NCBI GenBank assembly: GCA_947561585.1
Contig: CANNZV010001437.1
Coordinates: forward strand, 90,532 to 154,531
Reading direction: 5' to 3'
Origin: Caprella mutica
Taxonomy: Eukaryota > Arthropoda > Malacostraca > Amphipoda > Caprellidae
DNA: 64,000 nucleotides
The position numbers were made by a program, and so were the translations under genes. Shown piece by piece: positions 11,870 through 22,954 of the stretch. Each line of letters opens with the position of its first letter. Position 1 is the first letter of the stretch. Under the pieces are notes generated by a model, which worked only from the letters and a program-made list of their open reading frames with translations, ran no database searches and was not told where the DNA came from.

Positions 11870-12230
11870 ATGTGCATTTTTATTTTTTATTCATGCGATA
11901 AAACCACATGTATAAAATATTGTTCAAAGTTCCAAAAAATATATAGGGTAGCCACATTGTTATAATGAGGACTCAGCATATGGCATGCAAATGGAAATGT
12001 TAGCACTGATATGACAAACATTTTAATTTTATTGTATTTATAAGAGACCAAGTTCTATTCATATGTTTTTAATTATCTTAGTAAATTTCTATCAAACTAT
12101 AACTTTCGTTCATCTTTAATTAGTTTAAATATACTTTATTTTCTAAATCTATTAAAAATAATTATTTCAATTAGTCCAAGTCCATAAAGTTTCACCTATC
12201 TATCTTCTTATTTCCCCTTTAACTTGAAAT
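11870..12230. other. AT-rich non-coding stretch
   Basis: The first about 75 bp resemble 7275-7360. The rest is AT-rich with no gene, repeat or RNA that I recognise. Confidence 0.4.
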
Positions 12231-12239
12231 TAGTTCAAA

Positions 12240-12790
12240 AAAGTTCATCCTATTCCCTAGTATTCCACTTTTGTTGAAAGCAACCTGTGGATGACTACAT
12301 CTAATGCTTTGCGAAAGTCTAAAGAAAGTGAGAATACATCAAGTTCATTATAAAATAATTTTGACAATACCATCTGACGTGCCTACTATACCCTTCCTAA
12401 AACAATATTGACAAATTATCAAAAAAAATTAAATGTTAAGTAGTTATTCAGTCTCCCACCAGTTTTTTTTTTCAAATATTTTATTAAGTGTAAGTAAATT
12501 CGAAACAGGCCAATAGTTTCCTACATCATTCGCATATCTTCATCTTTAAATAAAGGCACAATTTGTGCAATTTTCATGATACCAGGAAATATACATTTTG
12601 TTAAGCAATCATTAAAAAGTCTCCAAAGAAAAGGTGATATTATATTATCAATAGTTTTAAATACTTCTACTGTAATAACATCTTGAGTAGATTTTCTATC
12701 TTTTAGAAATATAATCTCAATATGAATTTCTTGACTTGTTACTCGGTATGAGAAACAAGACTTAACATAATTTACCTACTAGGATATACA
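12240..12790 (-). pseudogene. Non-LTR retrotransposon reverse-transcriptase fragment
   Basis: Read on the minus strand, the stretch carries pieces of a LINE reverse transcriptase in the right order. First comes FPGIMKIAQIVPLFKDED (the FP-x-x-(L/M)K-x-A-x-V-x-PLFK motif), then NYWPVSNLL (NYRPIS), then CQYCFRKG (QFGFRKG), and SLSLDFRKALDVVIHRLL (the D-x-x-KAFD-x-V-x-H-x-LL motif). Frames shift and stops interrupt, so it is dead. The catalytic YADD region and the 3' end are not present. The clade (CR1, Jockey or similar) cannot be fixed. Confidence 0.7.
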
Positions 12791-12799
12791 TATATATTA

Positions 12800-15050
12800 A
12801 TAAGTTGATGAATTACATCAATCAACTTTATTTAGGTTGATGAAAACAAGAACAATTGATATATTTTCAAATTTGAGCTTGTCGATAACATAATATAGAA
12901 GATTAGATTAACTTCTAAGCAGAAGCGCAATTGTGCAATATTTAAAGGCCTCTTAGTCGTAAAACATTATGTATCAGCAACCTTGCACGTATACACATGG
13001 CGCACAAATGTTTCTGTAAGCGGAGAGCAATCTCTTTAGACGAGAATATGGTGCGAGTCATTTTATACGATACCCAATGATATGGTATACAAAAAAAAAA
13101 TTACCACATGAAAATGAACATTTCTTCAAAATTGGCCATTGCACACATATTACTAAATACAATATGCACATTAGACATGGTAGATCAGTGGATTATTGAA
13201 TTTATGATAGGTACGCCTAATTCTTAATCTGTTGGTAGTGGGTGCAGAGTTATTACGTGAGTTATTACATTACAAAAATATTCAATTCAACCCTTCTTAT
13301 CATATTGCACACTATGTTTCGAACTTGGTTAAGATTATAAAATACTTACAGAGGTTATGAATATAAACAAAACATTAAATTGCATGAAGAACATCAGAAA
13401 TATAAGTTTACTTCACTTTCTTCTACCGAGAAGACAAAATTCGTTTCTTTTTCTTGTGATGCAATACTCAAAAACTCTAACCTTGATAAAACATTACACA
13501 ATCAACAACAAAAGTGCTTAATCCGGCACAACAGCCACATTGCATAACATGAAAAAGTGTGTATGTGTGCACACTTGGTGGCGTGATGCACTTGTAACTC
13601 ACACAATATTCGTAAATTTCAAATATCTAAAGTGAAGCTCTGATTGCTTTCAGTATTTACCTAAATTGCTAAGGTTTTAAGAAAAAGGATGATTGATTAA
13701 ATAGTGCACAGTATTGAGGAAGGTATGAACAATAATTATTGTTTCAAGAATTGATTGCAAGTGGCATGAGGGAAGACCTTTTCTGTCATTTCCGATTGCC
13801 ACCCTCTTTATTTCATTTTATACCGGGGAAAAGTTGCTGATTTGTAAAAAAAGATAGGATCCCATTTTTAGAGAGACTAGAAGCTATTTGAAATTTTTTT
13901 GATATAGGTTCATCATTTCCAATGCCAGATTGCTATTGGAAGTTTATCATCAATTACTAAATAATACCTCATGTCAATACCCACTTCGGCATACTAAAGT
14001 TCACGAGCCACTATTTCAGCTTGTCAGGCACTTTTTTGTGCCTGTTGTGTGCAGGGCCTAGTTTACTTCACTGATATTTAGTAATAATCATTTTATAGTT
14101 TCTACAATATCATTGCTCTACAACGAGAAGGATATAAAAAACAATCTATGTAAAGTGATTGAACAATAATCACGTGAAAAAAATCTTCGGTATATCAATA
14201 TCCTTTCGAGACTAGGTGATAAAAACGATTGAGAAACCATATTTTCGTTTTTTATTACTCTATTGGAGTCTTATTACCTCATATATAAGACTTGAAATGA
14301 AAAGTGGACAATTAAATCAAATTTAATGGATATGGGAATTGTGAGTCCCGGCAGGTTATTTTGAGGCTTCTCTTGGAAATTCGAATTTATTATCTGATAA
14401 TGATTACCATGTATTATTCGGATAATAGAAACTGAATCAACATGATGATGAAGATGATGAAACTCCTCATCAAAGAAGCGCTCCTTATACTGCAGTGCTG
14501 TAAAAAATTGGCACTAGCGTAGAAATCAAATTCTCCTTAAATTTCATTCTAAACGGGTACTGGAAGTCCCGACAGACATCGTTTATTAAAAAAATACCTA
14601 GCATCATTTTTATAACAAAAATCTTGAGATGGGAACTGGAGTTACCGCCAGTCCTGGAAGGGGAAACAAAGTAATTTGCCTTTATTTCAAGTATTTGAAG
14701 ATAATTGACAAATGATATGAATATTTAATATGCTAAATAAAATTGATGAAATTGGCATAATTAATCAATATGCTAATAGGAATTTAATATTTTTTATGCT
14801 AAACTAAATTAAAAAATTTATTTTCTAAAGTAAATTTAATCTGATCTTTAGAGATTTCTGATTCACCATCATGACCTATTTTGATCAGAAATTCACTAAA
14901 ATGCTTTCTATAGTCAGCCTTTCTATAATAAGTAACAATACTAAATTAACATTATTTTCAAATTAATCATGGAAATCAAAGAATGAAATAAGAAATTACA
15001 ATTAATCTTCTACTACTAATATCCAGTGAATATATATAGCTCTATACTAC
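12800..15050. other. Downstream flank of IR gene A (unit-shared)
   Basis: No gene is seen. Blocks near 13080-13160, 13420-13520 and 13900-14180 (for example AAGTGATTGAACAATAATCACGTGAAAA) recur in order at about 28990-29080, 29615-29720 and 32400-32640 below gene B. This defines the downstream side of the duplicated unit. Confidence 0.55.
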
Positions 15051-15054
15051 TATA

Positions 15055-15220
15055 CAGTGTGTCCAGAAAAATATGCATCCACTGCCTTGAATCTGCATTA
15101 TTCATCATTCCAAGATAACATGAAAAATATGTTGGTACCATAGATACTTAAATTAATATCAATGAATTATATATAGTACTTAAAAGATATATTCGATGGC
15201 AGTGGATACATTTTTTGCAG
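15055..15220. mobile_element. Short MITE with TA-type ends
   Basis: The left end is CAGTGTGTCCAGAAAAATATGCATCCACTGCC (15055-15086). The right end is its imperfect inversion, GGCAGTGGATACATTTTTTGCAG. Both are next to TA dinucleotides, so a Tc1/mariner-type non-autonomous element is likely. Confidence 0.5.
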
Positions 15221-15299
15221 TATAACTATGTTTTGGTATATAATTATATCTTAGAACATTAGGATTACCACTATTTAAATGGGAGTTATAATGTTTGTT

Positions 15300-15620
15300 T
15301 TGGAATTAAAGGCCGTATCGTTGAAGCCCAAAGAAAAACAATTACAAGAGAATTTAAAAAGCAGTCACAAAATAAATTAGCTGCAAGAACAAGTCACCTA
15401 CCACCTGTCGGTGATAATGCTCATGGTTGTAAAACAGGTGATCCGTGAATGCAGTCACTTGCCAAGGAATGTGTCAAGATTGAACGATTTGTAGGACCGG
15501 TGATTATATTCACAGATGAAAGAGGAAAATAAAGTTGTGATAGTAAATGAATTCTTTATAATTCAAAAATATAAGACCTCGTAGTTGAAGAGCATAGCCC
15601 TATTAATATCGTCTTTAACT
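15300..15620. other. Conserved block below IR gene A
   Basis: Contains AAGACCTCGTAGTTGAAGAG near 15570 and GAATGCAGTCAC near 15449. The same blocks occur at about 33310-33600 below gene B and about 1120-1320 inside intron 1 of gene 0. They stay more alike than the DNA around them. There is no open frame common to all three copies, and I do not recognise a function. Confidence 0.5.
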
Positions 15621-16008
15621 ACAAGTAGTATTAAAAATGAAAACATGGTAAAAACTACAGGAAAGACAATGCAAGATCTTAATTTTAATAATTTGTGGAT
15701 GGAAACATTTCTCCTATGTCCAAAATAGAAATTATATAGGTTAATTAGCATGGGCTGATCTTACTAAAGAATGAAATATATAAGTAGAAATAAACTATAG
15801 TGCCATATTATTAATGTAATTGATGTATGCAGTCAAAGATATTGGAAATTTTACTAATAGTAATGATTGAAGCTATTTTACATGATAACTAATTATAGTT
15901 TCAAATATATAATGAGTACGATGAATCTAAAGATTAATATAATAGATATTGCATATTGTGATAGGTTCCATGTCCTTTTTGATTGAGCTGTCTGTATGTC
16001 CGGTGCTA

Positions 16009-19000
16009 TCAGTCTGATTTCTTTTGTAGTAACTGATGAACAAAAAATTCCATGACGAGACAAGTCATCGAAATTACTATACCTGAAATGCGATAGACAA
16101 ACAGTTAGAACTTCCCAAAACTTTGACACTCACAGTACTTTGAAATTTTTTAAACAATCTAACGTTTTCAAATTTCTGGTTGAGCAAATGGTGATAAATT
16201 TCCTATTACCTCCAGCAAACATCATCAAGATTCCATAAAAACTGTCCAATTGCAAAGGTTTCAAAATGTTTCCTTGTTTGCCGGGATTTCGACATAGGAG
16301 AGATTTCGTGATAGAACTGTAAGTTAGGTGTTGGATGATTCCACCTTCCCACAATTTGGTCGTACTTTGGTAATCGAAAAATATGTAAAGGCTTATATAG
16401 TGTAAATGAAAATGATCGATACGACACAATCGTCGATGGCAAATTACGAAAAATGTTCAGTTTACGATAAGTAGGTATAGTGGTTAGGAGGGTTATTTGA
16501 TTGTACAATGTAGTGGTTATATTAAAAATATTTTAAGTGTACAGTCACTACAGTGTCATTCAATCTGGATATTGGAAACTGAATATTATTTTGTAACTTG
16601 CTATCGGCTACTGCGTCATATCATATTTTGGGTATACGGTAGAATTAGATTGTTAGATAATCAAAAGTATATTTTCTCGTTAAACTTTTTATACTCAGAA
16701 AAGAATATTACTTGAGCCATATAAGATATATATTGGACCTTAACTTACGCCTCTTTTATTTTTTTGTTGTGTGGATTAGATTTTTCTAAAGCAATGGAGA
16801 GTAATTGAGGTAACAAATTAACCGTCCTCACGTTGTACATCTTGCATTCGTTAGCCTGGAATAAAATTATATCGGGAAATCTAGAAGTAGCATTATTTAT
16901 TGTCATGATTATGCCATTGTAAAAAGAGTTAAATATCAATTATTTTCTTTAAAATACTAGTCATAATTTCTTGATCATGGTCATTGAAACAAGTACTGTC
17001 ATTACATAACTAAAAAAATAAAACAGTTTCAAATTTATAATTTTGTAGATCAATTTTTCATTTTTTTTAAATAAAACTTTGGAAGTTCATAAAACTATTG
17101 CAAGAATTAGATGTAAACCCGAACTGGACAAACCTGCTGGAAAATCGTGTGAACAAAAGCATCCAGAAAAATATCGTATAGGATCAAACTGTGCGTGCCT
17201 GCTATGGTTTTTGCCGCTAAGTCTGGTATGCTTGTAGAGAGAAAACTTCTTGCGTAAAGCCTTCCTAACAGTGTATCTGGTCCATACTCCTATAATCAAA
17301 TGAAAAAAAGATTAGTGTGCTAACTATCTTTATATATCCAAGGTATTGTTCATTATTGAATGGACTGGTAAACATACTCTAAGCACTAAATCATAGCTGG
17401 AACCAGTGGCTCCGATTGGAATGACATCGCTTTCAACCAATTCTTCGATGTTCGTAAAAGGAAACTGAAGTTTAGGTGCTATGATATTGGCCTTCAGGTT
17501 ACACTTGTAAGTTACTCCAATTACAAGCGAATAAATTAACCACACACCCATGAGTATGTAGCCAAATTTTTCTAGATCCTTTTTTGGAATGTCTGCGAAA
17601 AAGTGTAAATAAGATTCCGAGGATAAGCGGCTTTTAAACTGTCTATTTCTTTCCTAATAAATTTTTGTGAAAACACTTTTATTATGGTCAACAAATGTTT
17701 TATTATTAGTTTTTCATTTCATTCAGTAGAGTTGCTCAAGAATTCAGGGATTACATATTGACAAATAAAATTTAAACAGATATAGAGAAATTGCAATATA
17801 CGGACGAATGGTTTCGATCAATGTTTGTATTTTACTTTTTCAATATATTTAACCTTTTCATCCGGAGGTCAAACATATGTATCCTTTTAAGCTGATTATG
17901 TTCAGTGAAGAAAGGATTAAAATAAAGACAGATGCCGTCCATTCTTGTAATTATCAACATAAGAAAACAGTAATATTAGATTAATTGGTATTGTGTTTAC
18001 GGATTTTGAACTCTGGATGAATCTCATAAGGTCTCACCTTGATTGAGCAGTCCTTGTATCGTGATCAAGAAGCCTTTGGATAGGACATTTTTGGATCTCG
18101 GTTCCCTAAGTTGGACAAAATTTTAAGTATTAATTCTAGAATGTGAATAAAAACTGATAGAGTAATTGTACAAGATGTAAATTTAATTTAATTTTAAATA
18201 ATTTCTGAGTGCATGAGGATAGTTATGTAAATTGCAAATCACAATATAAGGTAACAACACAGTAATCGAAAATTGGATGTTAGCTTTAACCAAGTAGGTC
18301 AATAAAAGTTTTAGGTATCGTTTTCCACTTTCAGTGTACTGAGAGACTCCCGTAATTCATTTTATTTCTTTACCTGTTTTCAGACAATCGACTAGTTGTC
18401 AAAATTAGAACAGTTATGAAGATCATCACCAAAGCTGAGATTAGAATTATTCCCCAAACCTGAAAAAAATTGTTACATTGTATTTAAATTTGGGTGTGAC
18501 AAATACCAGAGCTGCTCAATCTCCAATTGTTGTTTCGTAATAACCCTAATTTCATATCAGGAGACAGGAAGCTATCCGATATCCTACTAATTGTATGAAC
18601 TCATAAAAGTTTAACCTACATATTGAATACTTCTCTTTTAATTTAACAAACTCCAATATGCAGGATGATACAAAAGTTCGGCAACACATAAACTGAATTG
18701 TAAATAAATACTTATATGTGAGCTTCAGTGGATAGTCAAAGTTAATTATGACGGAAGAATTTATCCGACAAGAAAGTTGGCATCTGATTTAATACTATAG
18801 AATTCTGCCTGTGGTGAGGATTGAAGAAGAATGTGTACAGAAACTATCGTACAACAGTGTAATAAAACTAAACTTAAGTGAAAACAAATGATAATTTGCA
18901 AAACGGACAATGGTGAATGGATGAGTTGCGTTCAGTCTTTGAAACAACTCCGACAGACTGGAGGCCGTCAGCCGAATAAGAGAAGGGTTGAATAAACTTC

Positions 19001-22000
19001 CTTACATATGTCTTCTAAATGTTTTCTATAACATATCTTGAGTACATCTCATGTTGTTTTACCTATTTAAATGTTTTATCAGATTTATTTTTTGTTTGCC
19101 TTAGAACTTTTTTGTCACCCTATATTTATTCGGAATCATCGAGTTGAGGGGAGCGTATCGATTCTTGACCTTCTTCTTTATTCACCGTCCAATATCGCTT
19201 AAATTTTGATATGATATGTATAAATGAATTTTAATGTATTATTGCTTGTAGAATTTTTTTGATAAAATGAATATTAAACATTTTATTCAATTTTTTCCAA
19301 TTTTTTTCAAAATTTCAATTTTACTACTTCTTTCTTAATTTTAGTTCAATTTAATTGCTATTAGTCTCAAATACAAGATAGCATTAGTGAGAAGGGTCTC
19401 ATACTAAAACATTTTCAGAAATTTTTGGCATCAGATATTAGAAAATTAACAAAAAAAAATTTGACAATTTTCACAGTTTTTAGTAACAATTTTATAATTT
19501 GAAAGTTGAATTTTCGTTTTAAAAGAAAGAAGGCACCAATAACCTCTCGCAAACCACATCAAAATTTATTCAAAATTCTAAGAGAAGAAGTCAAATATGT
19601 TCGAAAAAAATTGATAGCGGGGAAACGCAGTTAAATTGTTTTGGATTTTTGCTGCTATAAAGATCATGTATGGTCATTCTTAATTGTCAAGGGAGATTAT
19701 TTTACAGTGAAGATCCCCTTCCTTTTTCTCACATACATAACCATTACATTAGTCATTAGCTTATAAAAAAAATAATTTACAGTTTTAGAAATAAAGTATT
19801 ACCATTTTAGAATAGAATAATGACGCCGAAAAATGAAGTTTTCTGTAGGAAGACATCGTACAAAATTGTGAAACTTTTTCTCATGGTAGACTAATCTATA
19901 AAGAACAATTTTATCAAAAAATAAATTAGAGATTTTTTATTTATTTTTTTCGCGGTACGCTCCCCTTAAGTGGCATTTCCAAAGTGACCAATGATTGTTC
20001 AGTTTATATTATTTTTTTTTATCAAATATTTCTTACGTATTTCAATCAAGAATGGCAAACTTAGCAAACTAAATTTGCTCATCAATTATTTTTCAGAAAA
20101 GGGTCAATTTTCCCTCCATTTTTTCGAAAAACTTTTATTTCGATTTGAATAGTTCCAGCTTCCACCTACCTCGACATTAAATGTTTTAATGAAGCCACTG
20201 ATGTCGGTTTCGAAGATTGGATATTTAATCAGAGCCGTGTGTGGAGAGATATTGATTATAGGAGTGAAGTCCATGCTTTCGAACCTATCCGGAGTAATAG
20301 AAAGACAACTTCCCAAAACGTCATACTCCTATCAAAAAAAAAAAAAATTTGTCATTTTAATATCTACTAAGTGTTGAAGGATATTTCACTGTCACAATAT
20401 AGATATGAAAATAATAAATTATTATAATATTTGGAAAAGATAAGAATTTTTCCCAATGAGCTATTAAAGTCTAAATAATAAATACATTATTTTTGGGAAC
20501 CTAATCATACTAAATCATTTATATCTCGTCTACATTTAAATAGGTTTGATTTATATTATTACCTTATTAACTACCTTCCCAACTAGACCATAGAAAGTCC
20601 CATTGGGATGTCTCCCTCCATACAAATTTGTCTTGTCGAAGATCAGTCTGTAACTATTTTCAAATTGGATTCAATGAATATCCAGTTATGTATTTCAATT
20701 TAAGATATATATTTTCGTTTCAAAATACCAAAATCCAGCGTATACGGAGTAAATTTTCATGAACTCGATGAATGCCCCCGAAAACGATTCAGTTTCTGGA
20801 TGGTACAACATGTACGGCATGAACTGAAGAGAGAAAATATTTATAACGTGAATTGTAGCTCTATTATTTATTATCAACATTTTTTTTTATATAAATATGC
20901 ACGTGAATCTGTTACAACATAATGACTGTTGTTCAGAAAATCTCGTATAATCAACAATATCCGTATGTCACGCTGTGAAAATACGTTCTTTTCAGCTGCA
21001 TACATTGTAGCAGTCTTACTAATTTTGATCATATAATTTAGGGAAGCTAAACTAACCATTTAGGGATGCTAAGGTTGGAGGATTATCATGAGAATGAGAA
21101 TGTTGTACAGGCATAACTTGCTCTGCAAACGTCTCAGATTTATGACATTGTATAAGTGTAGGACATGTCTAACATTAATTTATCCTGGTATAGAAAATAC
21201 TCTAGGAGAACCTTTGTTAACTAGGTTGGTAGTTTTCAGATAAGCTATTTTAGCCGTAATTTCCTTAGGTGGGATGGTTTGAAAAAAATTATTGTAAATA
21301 ACATATATTATTTACCATAAAATTAATTTTAATCATAAGTGCTTGGTCACTGAAAATGACCAACCAAATTTACTAAGTTACTCCCAAAATATTTTCTATA
21401 CTAGGTGAAATAAAAGCGAGATATGTCCCACAATTATTCGCTTGCCATAATTTTGAGTCGTAATAATTAAGAACAAGGTATACCTGTAGATATATTTAGG
21501 ACAATTTTGTTGTTGAATGATTGGAAGAATGCTGCAGGATGCTCCTGAAAGGAGCATCAGGAAAATATTCAAGTATAATTGAAAGAATGTCGGAGCAGCA
21601 TCGGGAGAGCGTTCCCTTTTCTTCTTAACTCTATACAGCTTCCTTACCTATATATGTAACTACAGAGAAAGAAATTTGGTAGATCTATACAAAATTAAGT
21701 AAGTATTCTTTCAGTATTGAATGGCCAACCATAACTTATTCTCTAGATAGGTTATTCTCACCGCTGCCATCCCAATGTTCATACATTCTGGATCGTCAGG
21801 TCCTATCACCAATTCTTTCCTGAAAATTGACAACATTCTATCAAATCTATATCATATAACTTCGACGTACTCAGGCACTCAAAAATATTAGAAAAATAAG
21901 CATTTTACATAGTTCAAGAATAAAAATAACCTGATTAACCTATCATCAACTGACAACACCTACTTTCCGATTACTATGAGTGTCAAAGCACTAGTGTACT

Positions 22001-22011
22001 TACTCAGCCAT
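16009..22011 (-). CDS. Divergent ionotropic receptor (IR), gene A
   Basis: Predicted chemosensory ligand-gated channel subunit of the ionotropic glutamate receptor superfamily, located in the plasma membrane of sensory neurons by family knowledge. Exons in gene order: 22004-22011 (candidate start), 21762-21819, 20729-20823, 20563-20653, 20170-20328, 18374-18459, 18038-18105, 17378-17592, 17134-17289, 16749-16855, 16210-16364, 16009-16082 (TGA at 16009-16011). All introns are GT-AG, phases match, and no internal stops occur; about 420 residues are visible. S1 lobe (residues about 20-134) has the GG-x-x-x-NGT motif and SITPDRFESMDF, with the Arg that binds ligand in many family members. M1 is WGIILISALVMIFITVLIL; the pore segment ends LLNQG; M3 is in YSLVIGVTYKCNL; S2 follows; M4 is near the end (GIVISMTCLVMEFF). 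The acceptor of exon 16210-16364 is weak (CCAAAG). No amino-terminal domain or signal peptide was found, so the start is unsure. Confidence 0.85.
19148..19965. mobile_element. TTAA-type MITE in an IR gene A intron
   Basis: Ends GGGGAGCGTATCG (left) and, inverted, GGGGAGCGTACCG (right), flanked by TTGA (19144-19147) and TTAA (19966-19969). The 818-bp interior is AT-rich and non-coding. It lies in the intron before the M1 exon. Confidence 0.6.
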
Positions 22012-22530
22012 TTTTAACTTTAATTAGTGAAAGTTTTGCCAATTCTGTAAAATAATTGCTGACCTATCTATTTCAAAATATGGATGTATAAAATTTCGCT
22101 TCACTTGCAGATTTGAATAACCCAAGTTTTAAGTTTTCTGAAATTTTTCTTCTTCAATGGGAGATTAATGGGAACGATTTCACATTTTCAATTATATTAG
22201 AAAAATACATACTACATTTCCTATTTATTTTTTGTTTCTTTTTCTTATATGATCGAAAATGTGTAGCTTTCAGATAATTCGAGACTTACTCTATATATGT
22301 ACTTAATACTCTCTCATAAAATCTTGGAGAATTTGAAAAAATCAGGGCTGGTGCATTTTAAATTACATTAAACGAGATAAGATACAGTAAAGGGCTGCCG
22401 ATAGCCATTGTTATTTTCAATTAATTATAAATTAAAGCAAATTATACTATACGATGGGAAAGTTTTGATGGGCCTTAGAAGATTAAGAGGGAATCGCTCT
22501 TAATCCAAGATTAGATAAATTCTTTCTTAA

Positions 22531-22950
22531 TCCTATTTAATGAGTTTGACGCTCAAAAGGTAAGGGAAGGTTTTGCTATATATATTAGATTTTTTTTTTA
22601 ATTCTACTGTACTGTATTTTTTACAAGTTGTTAGTATATATTCTTAACAAATGTTTACCAAATTTCAAGTAAAATATTGAAGATATGAGGAGAAATAAAT
22701 AAGGTATATAAGACATTGGCAACTATGAGGGCAGAGCTGTGATTGGGTGAATGTGACACAATCACAGCTCACGCTTGTGTGCGTACTCCTTGAAAATGTG
22801 GATTGTAGTCTGTTTGAACTTTAGAAATATATTTGGTATTTATGTAGGAACAAAATGAAGAAAGGTCGGTAAATTTATAGAAATGACATGAAAGATATAA
22901 AGTAATTTAAAAAGGATGTGCGTAGAAAACACACGTCAAACTCATTACGG
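22531..22950. mobile_element. TTAA MITE, uninterrupted copy
   Basis: Same family as 7430-11864, opposite orientation. The right end, inverted, reads CCGTAATGAGTTTGACG against TTAA at 22951-22954. The left end is AATGAGTTTGACG near 22539, with TTAA at 22527-22530. The centre is a 12-bp-arm hairpin, GAGCTGTGATTG...CAATCACAGCTC (about 22735-22771). It acts as a natural empty site for FB1 and FB2. Confidence 0.65.
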
Positions 22951-22954
22951 TTAA

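Noticed and set aside
16206..16508. A 100-codon minus-strand frame overlapping the IR gene A exon
   Set aside because: It is the wrong frame; the exon 16210-16364 in the frame giving LWEGGIIQHL matches gene B.
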